A program made the translations under genes and the position numbers. From Phaeobacter sp. J2-8 (GTDB lineage: Bacteria; Pseudomonadota; Alphaproteobacteria; Rhodobacterales; Rhodobacteraceae): a stretch of 64,000 nt of DNA. This document shows, piece by piece, positions 25,228-34,550 of this stretch. A model generated the notes under the pieces. The model searched no databases. It worked only from the letters and a program-made list of their open reading frames with translations, and had not been told where the DNA came from. Within the stretch, counting starts at the first letter, position 1, and the number at the start of each line of letters is the position of its first letter. The stretch spans positions 1 to 64,000 of the forward strand of contig NZ_JALIEC010000004.1 of the NCBI RefSeq assembly GCF_022867865.1. The letters are read 5' to 3'.

Positions 25228-26229
25228 ATGAAACATTACACGATCCAGGCGCTTGGCGCCGCGGCAATTGCCGTGATCGCATCGGGCAGCCAGGCGCAGG
25301 AGATCTCGTGGGATCTTGCACTTTTCGGCAGCCCGGCGTTCCGCGTCGCCGGCGAAAGCTTCGCTGAGTACGTCAATGAAAACAGCGGCGGTAAGATGGA
25401 GATCACCGTTCACAACGGCACCCTTTCGCCGACACGTGAAGTTCTGGACAATGTGTCGATTGGCGCCTTCGAGCTGGGGTATGTGATTTCCAGCTACCAC
25501 CCCGGCAAGAATCCTTTGCTCTCGGTTCTTGACCTGCCTTTCCTGCCGATTGACTCGATGGAGGACCGGCTGGAAGTGGCGGAATTGATCTACGACAATC
25601 CGCATGTGCAGAAAGAATTCGCCCGGTGGGGCGTGATGCCGGTGATGACCGTGGTGCAACCGAACTATGAGATCATGGGCAAGGGCACGCCGCCCGACAC
25701 GCTTGCGGCCTTTGATGGCATGCGGATCAAGGCGACCAGCGGCATTGGCAATGCCTTGGCGGTCTATGGCGCCAGCCTGGTCAACGTCAGCGGGCCCGAG
25801 CAGTACAATGCCCTGCAAACCGGCGTGATCGACGCGGTCGCGGCAACCCCCTCGGGGCACGGCGGCTACAAGCTTTATGAGTTGTCGGATTGGTACACCA
25901 CCGGCATGGCGGCCGGTTCGGCCCATGTGACGCTGGTCGGCAATGCCGCCGCCTATGATGCCCTGCCCGATGACATGAAGGCGCTGCTGGCAGAGGCCAA
26001 GGCCCACGCCAGCGCGGCCACGATCGCGGCCCAGAGCGACGCCGCCACTTTTTACATCCCCGAGCTTGAAAAGCGTGGCCTGAAACATGTGGCGGTCACC
26101 GACGAGATGATCGCCGCGCTGCGCAAGGACGCGGCCCAGCCGGTTTGGGACGCCTATGTCGCCGATCTCGAAGGCAAGGGTCTTCCGGGGCGCGAGATGC
26201 TGGATCTCGTGCTGAACGCCGGACACTGA
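25228..26229 (+). CDS. TRAP transporter substrate-binding protein, DctP family
   Basis: Periplasmic receptor of 333 residues with an N-terminal signal peptide (MKHYTIQALGAAAIAVIASG, cleavage near AQA-QEISW). A strong GGGAGGAGACC ribosome site precedes the ATG. FDGMRIKATSGIGNA and GPEQYNALQTGVIDAV match the DctP ligand-binding core, where an Arg normally binds the substrate carboxylate. First gene of a TRAP P-Q-M, lactonase and OsmC operon. The ligand is probably an organic or sugar acid; the adjoining lactonase supports that. Confidence 0.92.
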   Translation: MKHYTIQALGAAAIAVIASGSQAQEISWDLALFGSPAFRVAGESFAEYVNENSGGKMEITVHNGTLSPTREVLDNVSIGAFELGYVISSYHPGKNPLLSVLDLPFLPIDSMEDRLEVAELIYDNPHVQKEFARWGVMPVMTVVQPNYEIMGKGTPPDTLAAFDGMRIKATSGIGNALAVYGASLVNVSGPEQYNALQTGVIDAVAATPSGHGGYKLYELSDWYTTGMAAGSAHVTLVGNAAAYDALPDDMKALLAEAKAHASAATIAAQSDAATFYIPELEKRGLKHVAVTDEMIAALRKDAAQPVWDAYVADLEGKGLPGREMLDLVLNAGH

Positions 26230-26314
26230 CCCGCTCCCGGGCGGGGGCGCCCTCCCGTCGCGTCCGCCCACCTTTCCCTGACAGTCGCACCCGACCGGGT
26301 GCGCCGGAGGTATC

Positions 26315-26863
26315 ATGCTCGACAAGCTAGACAAGGCCCTGATGCGGATCGAATACGCGACCGCCTGGATCGCGGGCCTGACGATATTCGTGATCATGCT
26401 GCTGGTGACCGCCGAGGTGCTCATGCGGCGGCTGTTCAATGCGCCGATTGCCGGCCAGATCGACTTCATCTCGATGTCGATGGTGACCTTCAGCCTGCTG
26501 TGCATCTCGCATTGCTATCGCCAGGCCGGGCACATCCGCATGGACATGTTGCAAAAGGCCTTTCATGGCCGCGCGCAATGGCTGACCCATCTGTTCGCCA
26601 CCCTGATCGGGTTGTTCGTCGTGCTGGCCATCCTACCCGGCACCTGGACGCATTTCGCCCGCGCCTGGACCTTTGGTGACACCACCATCGGCGTCGGCCT
26701 GCCCACCTGGCCATCGAAACTGGCCGCACCGATTGGCCTTGGCATCCTCGCCCTGCGGCTGACGCTTGAACTCTGGGTGTTCGGCCGTCTCCTGCGGGAC
26801 CCCGGCCTCGCGCCGATTGGCGTGCCACAGCCGCCCAACCCCCTCGAAGATATGGACGCGTAA
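26315..26863 (+). CDS. TRAP transporter small permease, DctQ family
   Basis: Inner-membrane protein of 182 residues with four predicted hydrophobic segments, beginning near residue 17 (AWIAGLTIFVIMLLVTAEVLMRR) and including CISHCYRQAGHIRMDM, typical of DctQ. It lies between the binding protein and the large permease, 6 bases before the latter. Confidence 0.9.
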   Translation: MLDKLDKALMRIEYATAWIAGLTIFVIMLLVTAEVLMRRLFNAPIAGQIDFISMSMVTFSLLCISHCYRQAGHIRMDMLQKAFHGRAQWLTHLFATLIGLFVVLAILPGTWTHFARAWTFGDTTIGVGLPTWPSKLAAPIGLGILALRLTLELWVFGRLLRDPGLAPIGVPQPPNPLEDMDA

Positions 26864-26869
26864 GGACAC

Positions 26870-28183
26870 ATGATGGATCCCTCGACAATCGGCGCCCTGG
26901 GCTTTCTCGCACTTGTCGTCATGGTGATGACCGGCGTACACATCGTCTTTGCCACCGCGATTACCGGCTTTCTGGGCATTGTCGTGCTCAAGGGCTGGCC
27001 GGTGGCGGTCAATATCGCCTGCATCATCCCGCATTCGGCCGGCTCTAACTATCTGTTCAGCGTGTTGCCGATGTTCATTCTGATCGGCTTCTTCGCCTCA
27101 TCCTCGGGTATGGTGCAGGGCGCCTATCGCGCGGCCAAGGCATGGATCGGCTGGATGCCCGGCGGGCTTGCGGTTTCGACCGTGCTCGCCGCCGGGGCCT
27201 TTGGCGCGGTTTCCGGCGCAAGCCAGGCGACGGCGGCGGTCTTTGCCCGCGTGGCCATCCCGGAGCTTTTGAAGCTGAAATATTCGCCCTCGGTCTCGGC
27301 GGCGGCGGTGGCGGCGGCGGGCACCCTGGCCTCATTGATCCCGCCCTCTGCCGCGCTGGTGGTCTATGGCGCCATCGTCGACGAAAGCATCGGTCGGCTG
27401 CTGCTGGCGGGCTTTATCCCGGGGGTGTTCTCGGCCCTGCTGTATGCCGGTTTCATCCTGCTGCGCTTTGCCGCCAATCCCGACCTTGGCCGCCCAATCA
27501 CGGGAATAAGCTGGTCCGAACGCGGCGCGTCGCTGATCGACGTGATGCCGATCATCCTTGTGATGCTGATGATCCTGGGCGGCATGTCCACCGGCTGGAC
27601 CACCCCGACAGAGGCCGGCGCCACCGGGGCGGCCATCGTCTTTGTCTACGCGTTGTTGCGCCGCAAGCTGAACTTCAGCGCGTTGCAATCGTCGCTGGTC
27701 GAGACCGCCAAGCTGACGGTGATGATCTTTTCGACCTTCTGGGGTGTCTTCATCTTTGCCCGTTTCCTGGCCTTTACCCGGCTGCCGACCGAAATCGCGG
27801 AATGGCTTGTCACCCTGCCCTATCCGCCGACGGTGATCCTGATTGCGGTTCTTGCCGGCGATGCCTTTCTCGGCATGTTCCTCAGCGCCTCGGGAATGAT
27901 GCTTCTGACGCTGCCGGTGATCTTTCCGGCCATCGTCGAGCTGGGGATCGACCCGATCCTGTTCGGCATCCTCGTCATCAAAATGGTCGAGATCGGGTTC
28001 ATCACCCCGCCTGTGGGCCTGAACGTCTATGTCGTGGCCGGTGTCCGGCCCGATATTCCGATCAACGGCATCTTCCGCGCGATCTGGCCCTTTGTGCTGA
28101 TCGACATTCTGACCGTAGCGCTGCTGATCCTTTTTCCGTCCATCACCCTGTTCCTGCCCACCCTCGTTCTTGGGGCGGGCTGA
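26870..28183 (+). CDS. TRAP transporter large permease, DctM family
   Basis: Large membrane subunit, 437 residues and about 12 helices, the usual DctM size. Typical family segments are ISGASQATAAVFARVAIPEL (here with AVSGASQAT) and GTLASLIPPSAALVVYGAI, plus MVEIGFITPPVGLNVYV near the C-terminus. An in-frame ATG at 26873 is an equally good start. It forms the sodium-coupled transport channel together with the preceding DctQ. Confidence 0.93.
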   Translation: MMDPSTIGALGFLALVVMVMTGVHIVFATAITGFLGIVVLKGWPVAVNIACIIPHSAGSNYLFSVLPMFILIGFFASSSGMVQGAYRAAKAWIGWMPGGLAVSTVLAAGAFGAVSGASQATAAVFARVAIPELLKLKYSPSVSAAAVAAAGTLASLIPPSAALVVYGAIVDESIGRLLLAGFIPGVFSALLYAGFILLRFAANPDLGRPITGISWSERGASLIDVMPIILVMLMILGGMSTGWTTPTEAGATGAAIVFVYALLRRKLNFSALQSSLVETAKLTVMIFSTFWGVFIFARFLAFTRLPTEIAEWLVTLPYPPTVILIAVLAGDAFLGMFLSASGMMLLTLPVIFPAIVELGIDPILFGILVIKMVEIGFITPPVGLNVYVVAGVRPDIPINGIFRAIWPFVLIDILTVALLILFPSITLFLPTLVLGAG

Positions 28184-28186
28184 CCC

Positions 28187-29089
28187 ATGGAGACCCCGAT
28201 GCCCTTCGACATCCGTTCCGACGCCTTTACCACCGCCATCCCGGCCAACAGCCGGCTGGAGGAGATCGCCGGCAGCTTCGGTTTTACCGAAGGCCCGATC
28301 TGGCACCCGACCGAACACTGGCTGATCTTTTCCGATATTCAGGAAAGCCGTCAGTACAAATGGCACCCTGACATCGGTCTTGAGGTGTTTCGTACGCCGT
28401 CCAACCAGGCCAATGGCAACTTCTTTGATCGTCAGGGCCGGGTGATTTCCTGTGAACATGCGTCGTCGCAGCTTGTCCGGCATGAACATGACGGCAAGCA
28501 TGTGGTGCCGATTGCCACCCACTATGATTTCAAAGAGCTCAACAGCCCCAATGACGTGGTCTGCGACAGCCGGGGGCGGATCTGGTTCACCGATCCGAGC
28601 TTTGGCCGCATCCGTGAACCGCTGGGAATTCTGCGCGAGCAGGAGTTGCCCTACCAAGGCGTTTACCGGCTTGACCCGAATGGCACGCTGACGCTGGTAG
28701 CGGATGATTTTCAGCAGCCCAACGGGCTTTGTCTTTCGGTCGATGAAAGCCAGCTTTTTGTCAATGACAGCTGGGGTGGGCATATCCGGGTGCTGGATGT
28801 GACCGACGACGGCGCGTTGACCAATTCGCGCGTCTGGGCCGAGGTCACTGGTGATGGCGACGGCGTGCCCGACGGCATGAAGACCACCACCGAAGGCCAC
28901 ATCCTCTGCAACGGTCCCGGCGGCGTTCATCTCTTCAATGCCGAGGCAGAGTGCCTCGGTGTGATCCTGACACCGCAGAAATCCACCAATTTCTGCTTCG
29001 GCGGGCCAGAGCTGCGCACGCTCTTCATCACCGCCTCTACCTCTGTTTACCGCATCGAGACCGGGTTGACCGGTCTGGCCATGTTCTGA
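28187..29089 (+). CDS. SMP-30/gluconolactonase/LRE family protein
   Basis: Six-bladed propeller hydrolase of 300 residues. Metal-binding positions of the family are visible in TEGPIWHP (Glu), SPNDVVCDSRGRIWFTDPSFG (Asn and Asp, quoted in part) and QPNGLCLSVDES (Asp). Such enzymes open sugar lactones, for example gluconolactone, in sugar-acid pathways. It starts 3 bases after the TRAP permease stop, so its substrate may be related to the imported compound. An in-frame ATG at 28199 (MPFDIRSD) is a possible alternative start. Confidence 0.9.
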   Translation: METPMPFDIRSDAFTTAIPANSRLEEIAGSFGFTEGPIWHPTEHWLIFSDIQESRQYKWHPDIGLEVFRTPSNQANGNFFDRQGRVISCEHASSQLVRHEHDGKHVVPIATHYDFKELNSPNDVVCDSRGRIWFTDPSFGRIREPLGILREQELPYQGVYRLDPNGTLTLVADDFQQPNGLCLSVDESQLFVNDSWGGHIRVLDVTDDGALTNSRVWAEVTGDGDGVPDGMKTTTEGHILCNGPGGVHLFNAEAECLGVILTPQKSTNFCFGGPELRTLFITASTSVYRIETGLTGLAMF

Positions 29090-29100
29090 AAGGACCGCAC

Positions 29101-29610
29101 ATGAGCAACGAATTCGACATCCCGCCCAGCATCGAAAACACCAAGACCGCAACGCTGATCCATCCCAAGGTTTCGGCCCGGATGAAGGGCGAGATGCTGG
29201 TCGCCGTCAGCAGCCGGGGCCACCGCTGGATCATCGACGAGCCAGAGCACAAGGGCGCGACCGATCTTGGGCCGACACCGCTGGAATCGCTGTTGGGCGC
29301 GTTGGTGGGCTGTGAGAGTGTCGTTCTGAAACTGGTGTCCAAGGCCATCGGTTTCAACTTCACCGACCTCACCATCGAATGCACGGGCACTGCCGACATG
29401 CGCGGTGCGCGCGGGGTCAAGGGCGTGCGCCCCTATTTCACCACGGTCGACATGGTGATCGAGCTGGAGACCGACGAAAGCGAGAAGCGGCTGGAGCTTC
29501 TGCGCCGCAACGTCGAACAGCGCTGCCCGGTGATGAACCTGTTCGAAAGCGCCGATGTCGAGATGAACGTGGTCTGGAAGACCCGGACCGCCCAGCAAGG
29601 AGCCGCCTGA
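29101..29610 (+). CDS. OsmC-family protein
   Basis: OsmC/Ohr-fold protein of 169 residues. The two redox cysteines of the family are present: C71 in LVGCESVVLK and C142 in EQRCPVMNLF. It probably reduces organic hydroperoxides with thiols. GAAAGGACCGCAC precedes the ATG. It is the last gene of the TRAP-lactonase operon; its link to the transport function is not obvious. It ends before the convergent potassium transporter genes. Confidence 0.88.
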   Translation: MSNEFDIPPSIENTKTATLIHPKVSARMKGEMLVAVSSRGHRWIIDEPEHKGATDLGPTPLESLLGALVGCESVVLKLVSKAIGFNFTDLTIECTGTADMRGARGVKGVRPYFTTVDMVIELETDESEKRLELLRRNVEQRCPVMNLFESADVEMNVVWKTRTAQQGAA

Positions 29611-29655
29611 CGGCTCCCTGTTTGGGTGCAGCTGTCTGCGCCAAAAATGAATTGT

Positions 29656-29682
29656 GGTTCAGGTGCCACTTACACTTGAACC
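29656..29682. terminator. Inverted repeat between convergent osmC-like and ktrB-like genes
   Basis: Arms GGTTCAGGTG (29656-29665) and CACTTGAACC (29673-29682) pair with one G-U. The hairpin lies 46 bases past the OsmC stop. No clear T-run follows, so terminator function is only likely from position. Confidence 0.35.
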
Positions 29683-29745
29683 GCGACGACGGGATGAATG
29701 CCCGATCATCATCCCTGGCCACAATGCCACAACGGCCGCCCACAG

Positions 29746-31089
29746 CTACCCAAGGTATACTTGCCCGGCGGGATACTTCACCCTCGGGACACTGCGGGAG
29801 GCCAGAAAGAAGCCAATCGTCAACGGGCCAACCCGGCCGATAAACATCATCACGATGATGATGGCCCGGCCGATACCGTCAAGCTCTCCGGTTGTGCCGC
29901 GCGACAAACCCACGGTGCCGAACGCGGATGTGACTTCAAATGCAAGATCAATGAACTCGCCATCGTGATTGATCGAGGCCAGAAAAATACCCGTCAGCAC
30001 CAAAAGCATGGAAATCGTCGTGAGTGCGAGCACCTTCATCACCTCATTGACGCCCAATGAACGGCCAAACGCCTGCAACGTTGTGCGCCGTCGGAAAAAC
30101 GCAGCCGTCGCAAGCAACAAGACGCACAGGGTCGTCACCTTGATCCCGCCCGCGGTCGAGGTGCTGCCCCCGCCCACCAGCATGAGTGTCATCGTCAACA
30201 ACGTCGCGCTGTCATGCATTCCGCCGGTGTCGATTGTGTTGAAACCGGCGGTGCGTGGCGTGACGCCCTGAAACCAGCTGGCCCATAGTTTGTCCGCTGT
30301 GTCCAATTGGCCCAGCGTGGCGGGGTTCGTCCATTCAAGAAGGCCGAACATGACGCTGCCCCAAACGATCAAGACGGCGGTGCCGAGCAGCATCAATTTG
30401 GAATGCAGCGTAAGACCGCGCCAATGACGTTTCTGATAGATGTCGCCCACCACAATGAACCCAAGCCCGCCCAGAATGAAAAGCGCCGGTATCACGATGT
30501 TGATGATCGGGTTGCCCACCCACTGCGAGAGACTGTCAGGGTGAAGCGCAAAGCCCGCGTTGTTGAAGGCCGAAATCGAATGGAAAACCGCTTGCCACAG
30601 ACCGGCCCAGCCGAACTGTGGAACAAAGACAAAGGCCAGCAATGCGGCACCAATGGCCTCGCACACAAAGGCAATGATGAAAATGATACGTGCAAGATAG
30701 GTCAGGTTTGACAGCGACGTCTGGTTCAGGTCTTCGCGCAGGATCAGCCGTTGCGGCATGCCAACGGGAATGCCAAGCGCCCCCAGCAGGAGCACGGCAA
30801 ACGTCATCAACCCCAACCCGCCAAGCTGAATTAGCACCGCGATCACCGCCTGACCAAAGCCGGTGAAGGCGGCACCGGTATCGGCAAGCACCAGGCCGGT
30901 CACGGTCACGGCAGAGGTTGATGTAAACAGCGCCTCTCCGAACCCGATCCCCTCGTGATGCGAGATCGGAAGCCAAAGCAGGACGGCACCAAGGATGATG
31001 AAGGCGAGGTAGAAGATCGCCAGAACCGCGGGCGGCGGCATGCGCAGCGTCGCGAACCGCTGGACCATTTTCAAAGGCCGGGGTGCCAT
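29746..31089 (-). CDS. Potassium uptake protein, TrkH/KtrB family
   Basis: Membrane potassium translocator of 447 residues, nearer KtrB than the ~480-residue TrkH in size. The four filter loops of the family are visible: TSAVTVTGL, SISAFNNAGFAL, TPRTAGFNTID and TSAFGTVGLSRG. It lies 2 bases after the NAD-binding regulatory subunit gene on the same strand. Together they form a Ktr/Trk system, housekeeping rather than catabolic. Confidence 0.92.
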   Translation of the reverse strand: MAPRPLKMVQRFATLRMPPPAVLAIFYLAFIILGAVLLWLPISHHEGIGFGEALFTSTSAVTVTGLVLADTGAAFTGFGQAVIAVLIQLGGLGLMTFAVLLLGALGIPVGMPQRLILREDLNQTSLSNLTYLARIIFIIAFVCEAIGAALLAFVFVPQFGWAGLWQAVFHSISAFNNAGFALHPDSLSQWVGNPIINIVIPALFILGGLGFIVVGDIYQKRHWRGLTLHSKLMLLGTAVLIVWGSVMFGLLEWTNPATLGQLDTADKLWASWFQGVTPRTAGFNTIDTGGMHDSATLLTMTLMLVGGGSTSTAGGIKVTTLCVLLLATAAFFRRRTTLQAFGRSLGVNEVMKVLALTTISMLLVLTGIFLASINHDGEFIDLAFEVTSAFGTVGLSRGTTGELDGIGRAIIIVMMFIGRVGPLTIGFFLASRSVPRVKYPAGQVYLG

Positions 31090-31091
31090 GG

Positions 31092-31757
31092 TCAGAGGCT
31101 GGCCGCGAAGTTGCGCAGGTCTTTGCGTTGGCCAAGCAGCAGCAACAGGTCATCACGCTCCAATTGGCATCCTGTTGCGTCTTGCCCGACAAATTCCGTG
31201 CCGCGCATGACCCCGATGCACCGCAGGTTGAACTTGTCGCCATGCGGCAGGTCTTTCAGGCTCTTGCCCTCAAGGCTTTCCGGGATTTGGAAATTCACGA
31301 CGTGAAAGCCATTGCCCAGGCTGACATAGTCACGCACCAGCGGGTTGTGCAGAACCTGTGCGATGTGTTGGCCGACTTCCACTTCGGGATGAATGACCCT
31401 GTCGACGCCAAGTTTGCTCAGAATTCGGTGGTGCGTCTTGCTGATCGCTTTGGCCCACACAATCGGAACGCCGACAAGTTTAAGGTTGATCGTGGCCAGG
31501 ATGCTGGCCTCCAGATCATCGCCGATCGCCACGACGGCCACATCACAATCCCCGAAACCGGCCTCCCGCAGGGCTGCATCATCGCGCGCATCGACGATCA
31601 TGGCCTGAGAGAGTGTATCGGCAAGACCGGCAACACTGGCCTCGGATATATCGGCGCCAATGACGTGATTGCCAAAGCGCTGCAATTCCTTGGCGACGGT
31701 ACTGCCGAAATTGCCCAACCCCAAGACACCAAAAGTACGGTTGGCAGAGGACTTCAT
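31092..31757 (-). CDS. Potassium uptake regulatory subunit, TrkA/KtrA (RCK) family
   Basis: Cytoplasmic RCK protein of 221 residues, the KtrA size. The N-terminal Rossmann fold has VLGLGNFGSTVAKEL (GxGxxG) and ISEASVAGLADT, and a C-terminal RCK-C domain ends in QLERDDLLLLLGQ. It binds nucleotides and gates the adjacent membrane subunit. The start ATG 31757 follows by 119 bases the stop of the threonate operon, so it probably has its own promoter. Confidence 0.92.
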   Translation of the reverse strand: MKSSANRTFGVLGLGNFGSTVAKELQRFGNHVIGADISEASVAGLADTLSQAMIVDARDDAALREAGFGDCDVAVVAIGDDLEASILATINLKLVGVPIVWAKAISKTHHRILSKLGVDRVIHPEVEVGQHIAQVLHNPLVRDYVSLGNGFHVVNFQIPESLEGKSLKDLPHGDKFNLRCIGVMRGTEFVGQDATGCQLERDDLLLLLGQRKDLRNFAASL

Positions 31758-31876
31758 GTTTTCAACTCACGATATTACATCACGGTTCAGCGAACCTCGC
31801 CGCAACGCAGAAAATTGTCAACATGGGCCCGGGGGCCGCCTAGTGGCGGTGTCGCGGGTGAATGCAGGCACACAGG

Positions 31877-32638
31877 TCACCCCCGGTTTTTCAACCAGCC
31901 AAGGGTGTCGTCGGTGTTGCCGCCGGGTTTGTATTCCGCGCCAAGCGGGGCATCATAGCCAAGCTTGCGCGTGACCTCGAACAGGTGATCATAGTTGATC
32001 TCGCCGTGATCCGGCGCGCCGCGATCCGGGACAGATGCAAACTGAATATGGCCAATCCACGGCAGGAGCGCCTCGATCCGGTGGGTCAGATCGCCCTCCA
32101 TCAGCTGCACATGATAACAGTCAAACATCAGCTTGAGGTTGGGGGCCGCGACCTCTTTGATGATCGCAAGGGCCTGATCGGTTGTGGTCAGGAAGTACCC
32201 CGGCGCGTCATATTTGTTCAGGGGTTCGATCAGGATATTCATGCCATGGGCCGCAACGGTATCGCAGGCATATTTCAGGTTGCCAACAAAGGTGCGATGG
32301 GCCGTGTCCCCGGCGGCGAAACCCGCCATGACGTGGATATTGGCCGTGCCGATAGCGGTCGCATAGGCCACGGCTTCGCCAATCGCGGCACGCGCCTCGG
32401 CCTCGCGTCCGGGCAGCGCGCTGAGACCGTTTTCGCCCGCCGCCAGATTGCCCCGGCTTGTGTTCAAACCCAGCATGGACAGGCCAGTTTCGTCCAGCGC
32501 GGCCTTGGTTTCGGCCGCCGGGATGTCATAAGGCCAATGGCATTCCACCGCATCAAAACCTGCGGCTTTGGCGGCGCGAATGGCATCCGGCAGCGGGCGG
32601 TCATTCCACAGAAATCCCAGATTGGCAGAAAACTTCAT
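31877..32638 (-). CDS. otnI: 2-oxo-tetronate isomerase (hydroxypyruvate isomerase family)
   Basis: TIM-barrel isomerase of 253 residues. ATG 32638 (MKFSANLGFLWNDRP) shares ATGA with the otnC stop. Family segments are VECHWPYDI, a Glu-containing GMNILIEPLNKYD, and LMFDCYHVQLMEGD. In the described threonate pathway OtnI converts 2-oxo-tetronate to 3-oxo-tetronate. It is the last gene of the ltnD-otnK-otnC-otnI operon. Hydroxypyruvate isomerase (Hyi) is a close relative; the context favours OtnI. Confidence 0.88.
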   Translation of the reverse strand: MKFSANLGFLWNDRPLPDAIRAAKAAGFDAVECHWPYDIPAAETKAALDETGLSMLGLNTSRGNLAAGENGLSALPGREAEARAAIGEAVAYATAIGTANIHVMAGFAAGDTAHRTFVGNLKYACDTVAAHGMNILIEPLNKYDAPGYFLTTTDQALAIIKEVAAPNLKLMFDCYHVQLMEGDLTHRIEALLPWIGHIQFASVPDRGAPDHGEINYDHLFEVTRKLGYDAPLGAEYKPGGNTDDTLGWLKNRG

Positions 32639-33285
32639 CCGTCCCACTCCACATTAAATTTCGTCACCAGTTTCTGCACCATATCCGGGCCGATTCCGCG
32701 CGGGTTCAGCCCACGGGTCATCATTGCCAGACGCGCGGTATCCTCCAGCTCTTCGATGGCGTTGCAGGCGGCCTCGATATCCTTGCCCGCCACCACCGGC
32801 CCATGATTGGCCAGCATGACAGCACTGCGTTTACCGGCCAGACCGCGCACGGCCTCACCCATCTCTGGATCGCCGGGCAGGAAGAACGGCAACAGCTTGA
32901 CCCGGCCCAGCTTCATGATGCCGTAGGGCGTGAGCGGTGGCAGGAAATTGTCCTCGTCCGCATCCGGCATCATCGACAGCGCAACCGAGTGGCAGGAATG
33001 CAGATGCACCACCGCGCCCGCCGTGCTGCGGGTGTCATAAAACGCCGAATGCAGCGGCATTTCCTTGGTCGGTTTGTCGCCGCTGATATGTGTGCCATTG
33101 GCGTCAAAGCGGCTGAGCCGTCCGGGATCGAGCCGCCCGAAACTGGTGCCGGTGGGGCTGACCAACAGCCCGCCATCTTCGGTCCGGGCCGAGATATTGC
33201 CGGTGCTGCCGCCGGTCAGGCCACGGTCGAACATGGATTTCGCCAGCAGGCAGATCTGTTCGCGCAAGCGGGCCTCGACGCTCAT
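32635..33285 (-). CDS. otnC: 3-oxo-tetronate 4-phosphate decarboxylase (class II aldolase family)
   Basis: Class II aldolase/adducin-family protein of 216 residues. Zinc ligands are visible in VVHLHSCHSVAL and near ANHGPVVAG, and the phosphate site in GLTGGSTGNIS. ATG 33285 (MSVEARLREQICLL) shares ATGA with the otnK stop; the longer upstream frame only overlaps otnK. In the known pathway OtnC decarboxylates 3-oxo-tetronate 4-phosphate to dihydroxyacetone phosphate. Confidence 0.88.
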   Translation of the reverse strand: MSVEARLREQICLLAKSMFDRGLTGGSTGNISARTEDGGLLVSPTGTSFGRLDPGRLSRFDANGTHISGDKPTKEMPLHSAFYDTRSTAGAVVHLHSCHSVALSMMPDADEDNFLPPLTPYGIMKLGRVKLLPFFLPGDPEMGEAVRGLAGKRSAVMLANHGPVVAGKDIEAACNAIEELEDTARLAMMTRGLNPRGIGPDMVQKLVTKFNVEWDG

Positions 33286-34550
33286 GACGCCAGTCTTTCC
33301 TGCGCATCGGTAAAGAAGGTCTCGGAGCCGAAGTTGCCGGATTTCAGGGTCAGCGCGATCTGCTGGCCGCCCGACTGGCAATAGGTCCAGGGCACGCCCG
33401 GCGCGATTTCGGTGCCGATATCCAGCTGGCTGACGCCAAGCGCCTTGGTCACCGCGCCCGAGGTTTCGCCGCCCGCGACGATCACCCGCCGTGCGCCCCT
33501 GTCGCGCGCCGCGACCGCGCATGCAGAGAGCGTCGCCTCGACTATCTCACCGGCACCGGCGACGCCCAGCTTTTCCTGCGCTGCGCGCACGCTTTCGGGG
33601 TTGGCTGTGGCATAGATCAACGGGGCCTTGTCCAGATCCTGTTGCGCCAACCAGTCGAGCGCCTTTTGCGGGCCGTTTTCGGCCAGCGACAGCGGGTCGA
33701 GCTGGAAGGCAGGCACGCCGCGGCTGGTATAATCGGCCACCTGCTTGTTGGTCATGGCCGAACAGCTGCCCGAAAGCACGATGGTGCCTGCGCCCAGCTT
33801 TGGCGCTTCGGCCTTGGGCGCATCCGCCGACAGGGTTCCATCGGCAAGGTAAAGCGCGGGCAACGGCATGGCCACGGCGCTGCCCCCGGTCATCAACGGC
33901 ATGTCGCGGCAGGCCTCGGCGATCACGGCGAGGTCTTCGTTCGCCACCGCATCAACCACCACATGCGCCACACCATCGGCCTTCATCGCCGCGAGTTTTT
34001 CCCGCAGGGCCGCAGCCCCCTGTGCCACCGCAAGACGGTCCGCCAGACCGACGGCTTTCGTCACCTGCGGCGTCAACAAACGCATCAGATTGCTGTCGCG
34101 CATCGGGGTCAGCGGGTGATCCTTCATCGGGCTTTCGGCCAGTGGTTGCTGGCCGACAAACAAGTTGCCCATGAAGATCGACCGGCCATTTTCCGGAAAC
34201 GCCGGGCAATAGATCGTCTGGTCAGTACCAAGCTCCGCCATCAGCGCCTCGGCCACCGGGCCGATATTGCCCTCTGCGGTGCTGTCGAAGGTCGAGCAAT
34301 ATTTCCAGAAAAACCGCTGCGCTCCGGCGGCGCGCAGCCATTGCAGCGCCTTGCGGGTTTCGGCCACCGCTTCGGCAACCGGCGCCGTGCGCGATTTCAG
34401 CGCAATCACCTCAAACGCAGCCGGGTCGGCCGGCGGCTCTGACGGCACGCCGATGCGCAAAGAGACGCGCACGCCACTGCGGGCCAAAAGCCCGGCCAAA
34501 TCGGTCGCGCCAGTGAAATCATCGGCAATACATCCAAGAACGGTGGTCAT
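33282..34550 (-). CDS. otnK: 3-oxo-tetronate kinase (DUF1537 family)
   Basis: Four-carbon sugar-acid kinase of 422 residues, the usual size. The N-terminal substrate domain opens LGCIADDFTGATDLAGLL with the conserved DDFTGA. The C-terminal nucleotide domain has VAGGETSGAVTKALGV and ends GVPW. ATGA overlaps occur at both ends, with ltnD upstream and otnC downstream. It phosphorylates 3-oxo-tetronate at position 4 in the described threonate pathway. Confidence 0.92.
   Translation of the reverse strand: MTTVLGCIADDFTGATDLAGLLARSGVRVSLRIGVPSEPPADPAAFEVIALKSRTAPVAEAVAETRKALQWLRAAGAQRFFWKYCSTFDSTAEGNIGPVAEALMAELGTDQTIYCPAFPENGRSIFMGNLFVGQQPLAESPMKDHPLTPMRDSNLMRLLTPQVTKAVGLADRLAVAQGAAALREKLAAMKADGVAHVVVDAVANEDLAVIAEACRDMPLMTGGSAVAMPLPALYLADGTLSADAPKAEAPKLGAGTIVLSGSCSAMTNKQVADYTSRGVPAFQLDPLSLAENGPQKALDWLAQQDLDKAPLIYATANPESVRAAQEKLGVAGAGEIVEATLSACAVAARDRGARRVIVAGGETSGAVTKALGVSQLDIGTEIAPGVPWTYCQSGGQQIALTLKSGNFGSETFFTDAQERLAS

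Noticed and set aside
27332-29152. 606-codon open frame on the minus strand opposite the TRAP permease and lactonase genes
   Set aside because: It is antisense to two genes with clear family motifs. Its product is a low-complexity mix rich in Arg, Gln, Asp and Gly with no recognisable domain, the usual shadow of GC-rich coding sequence.
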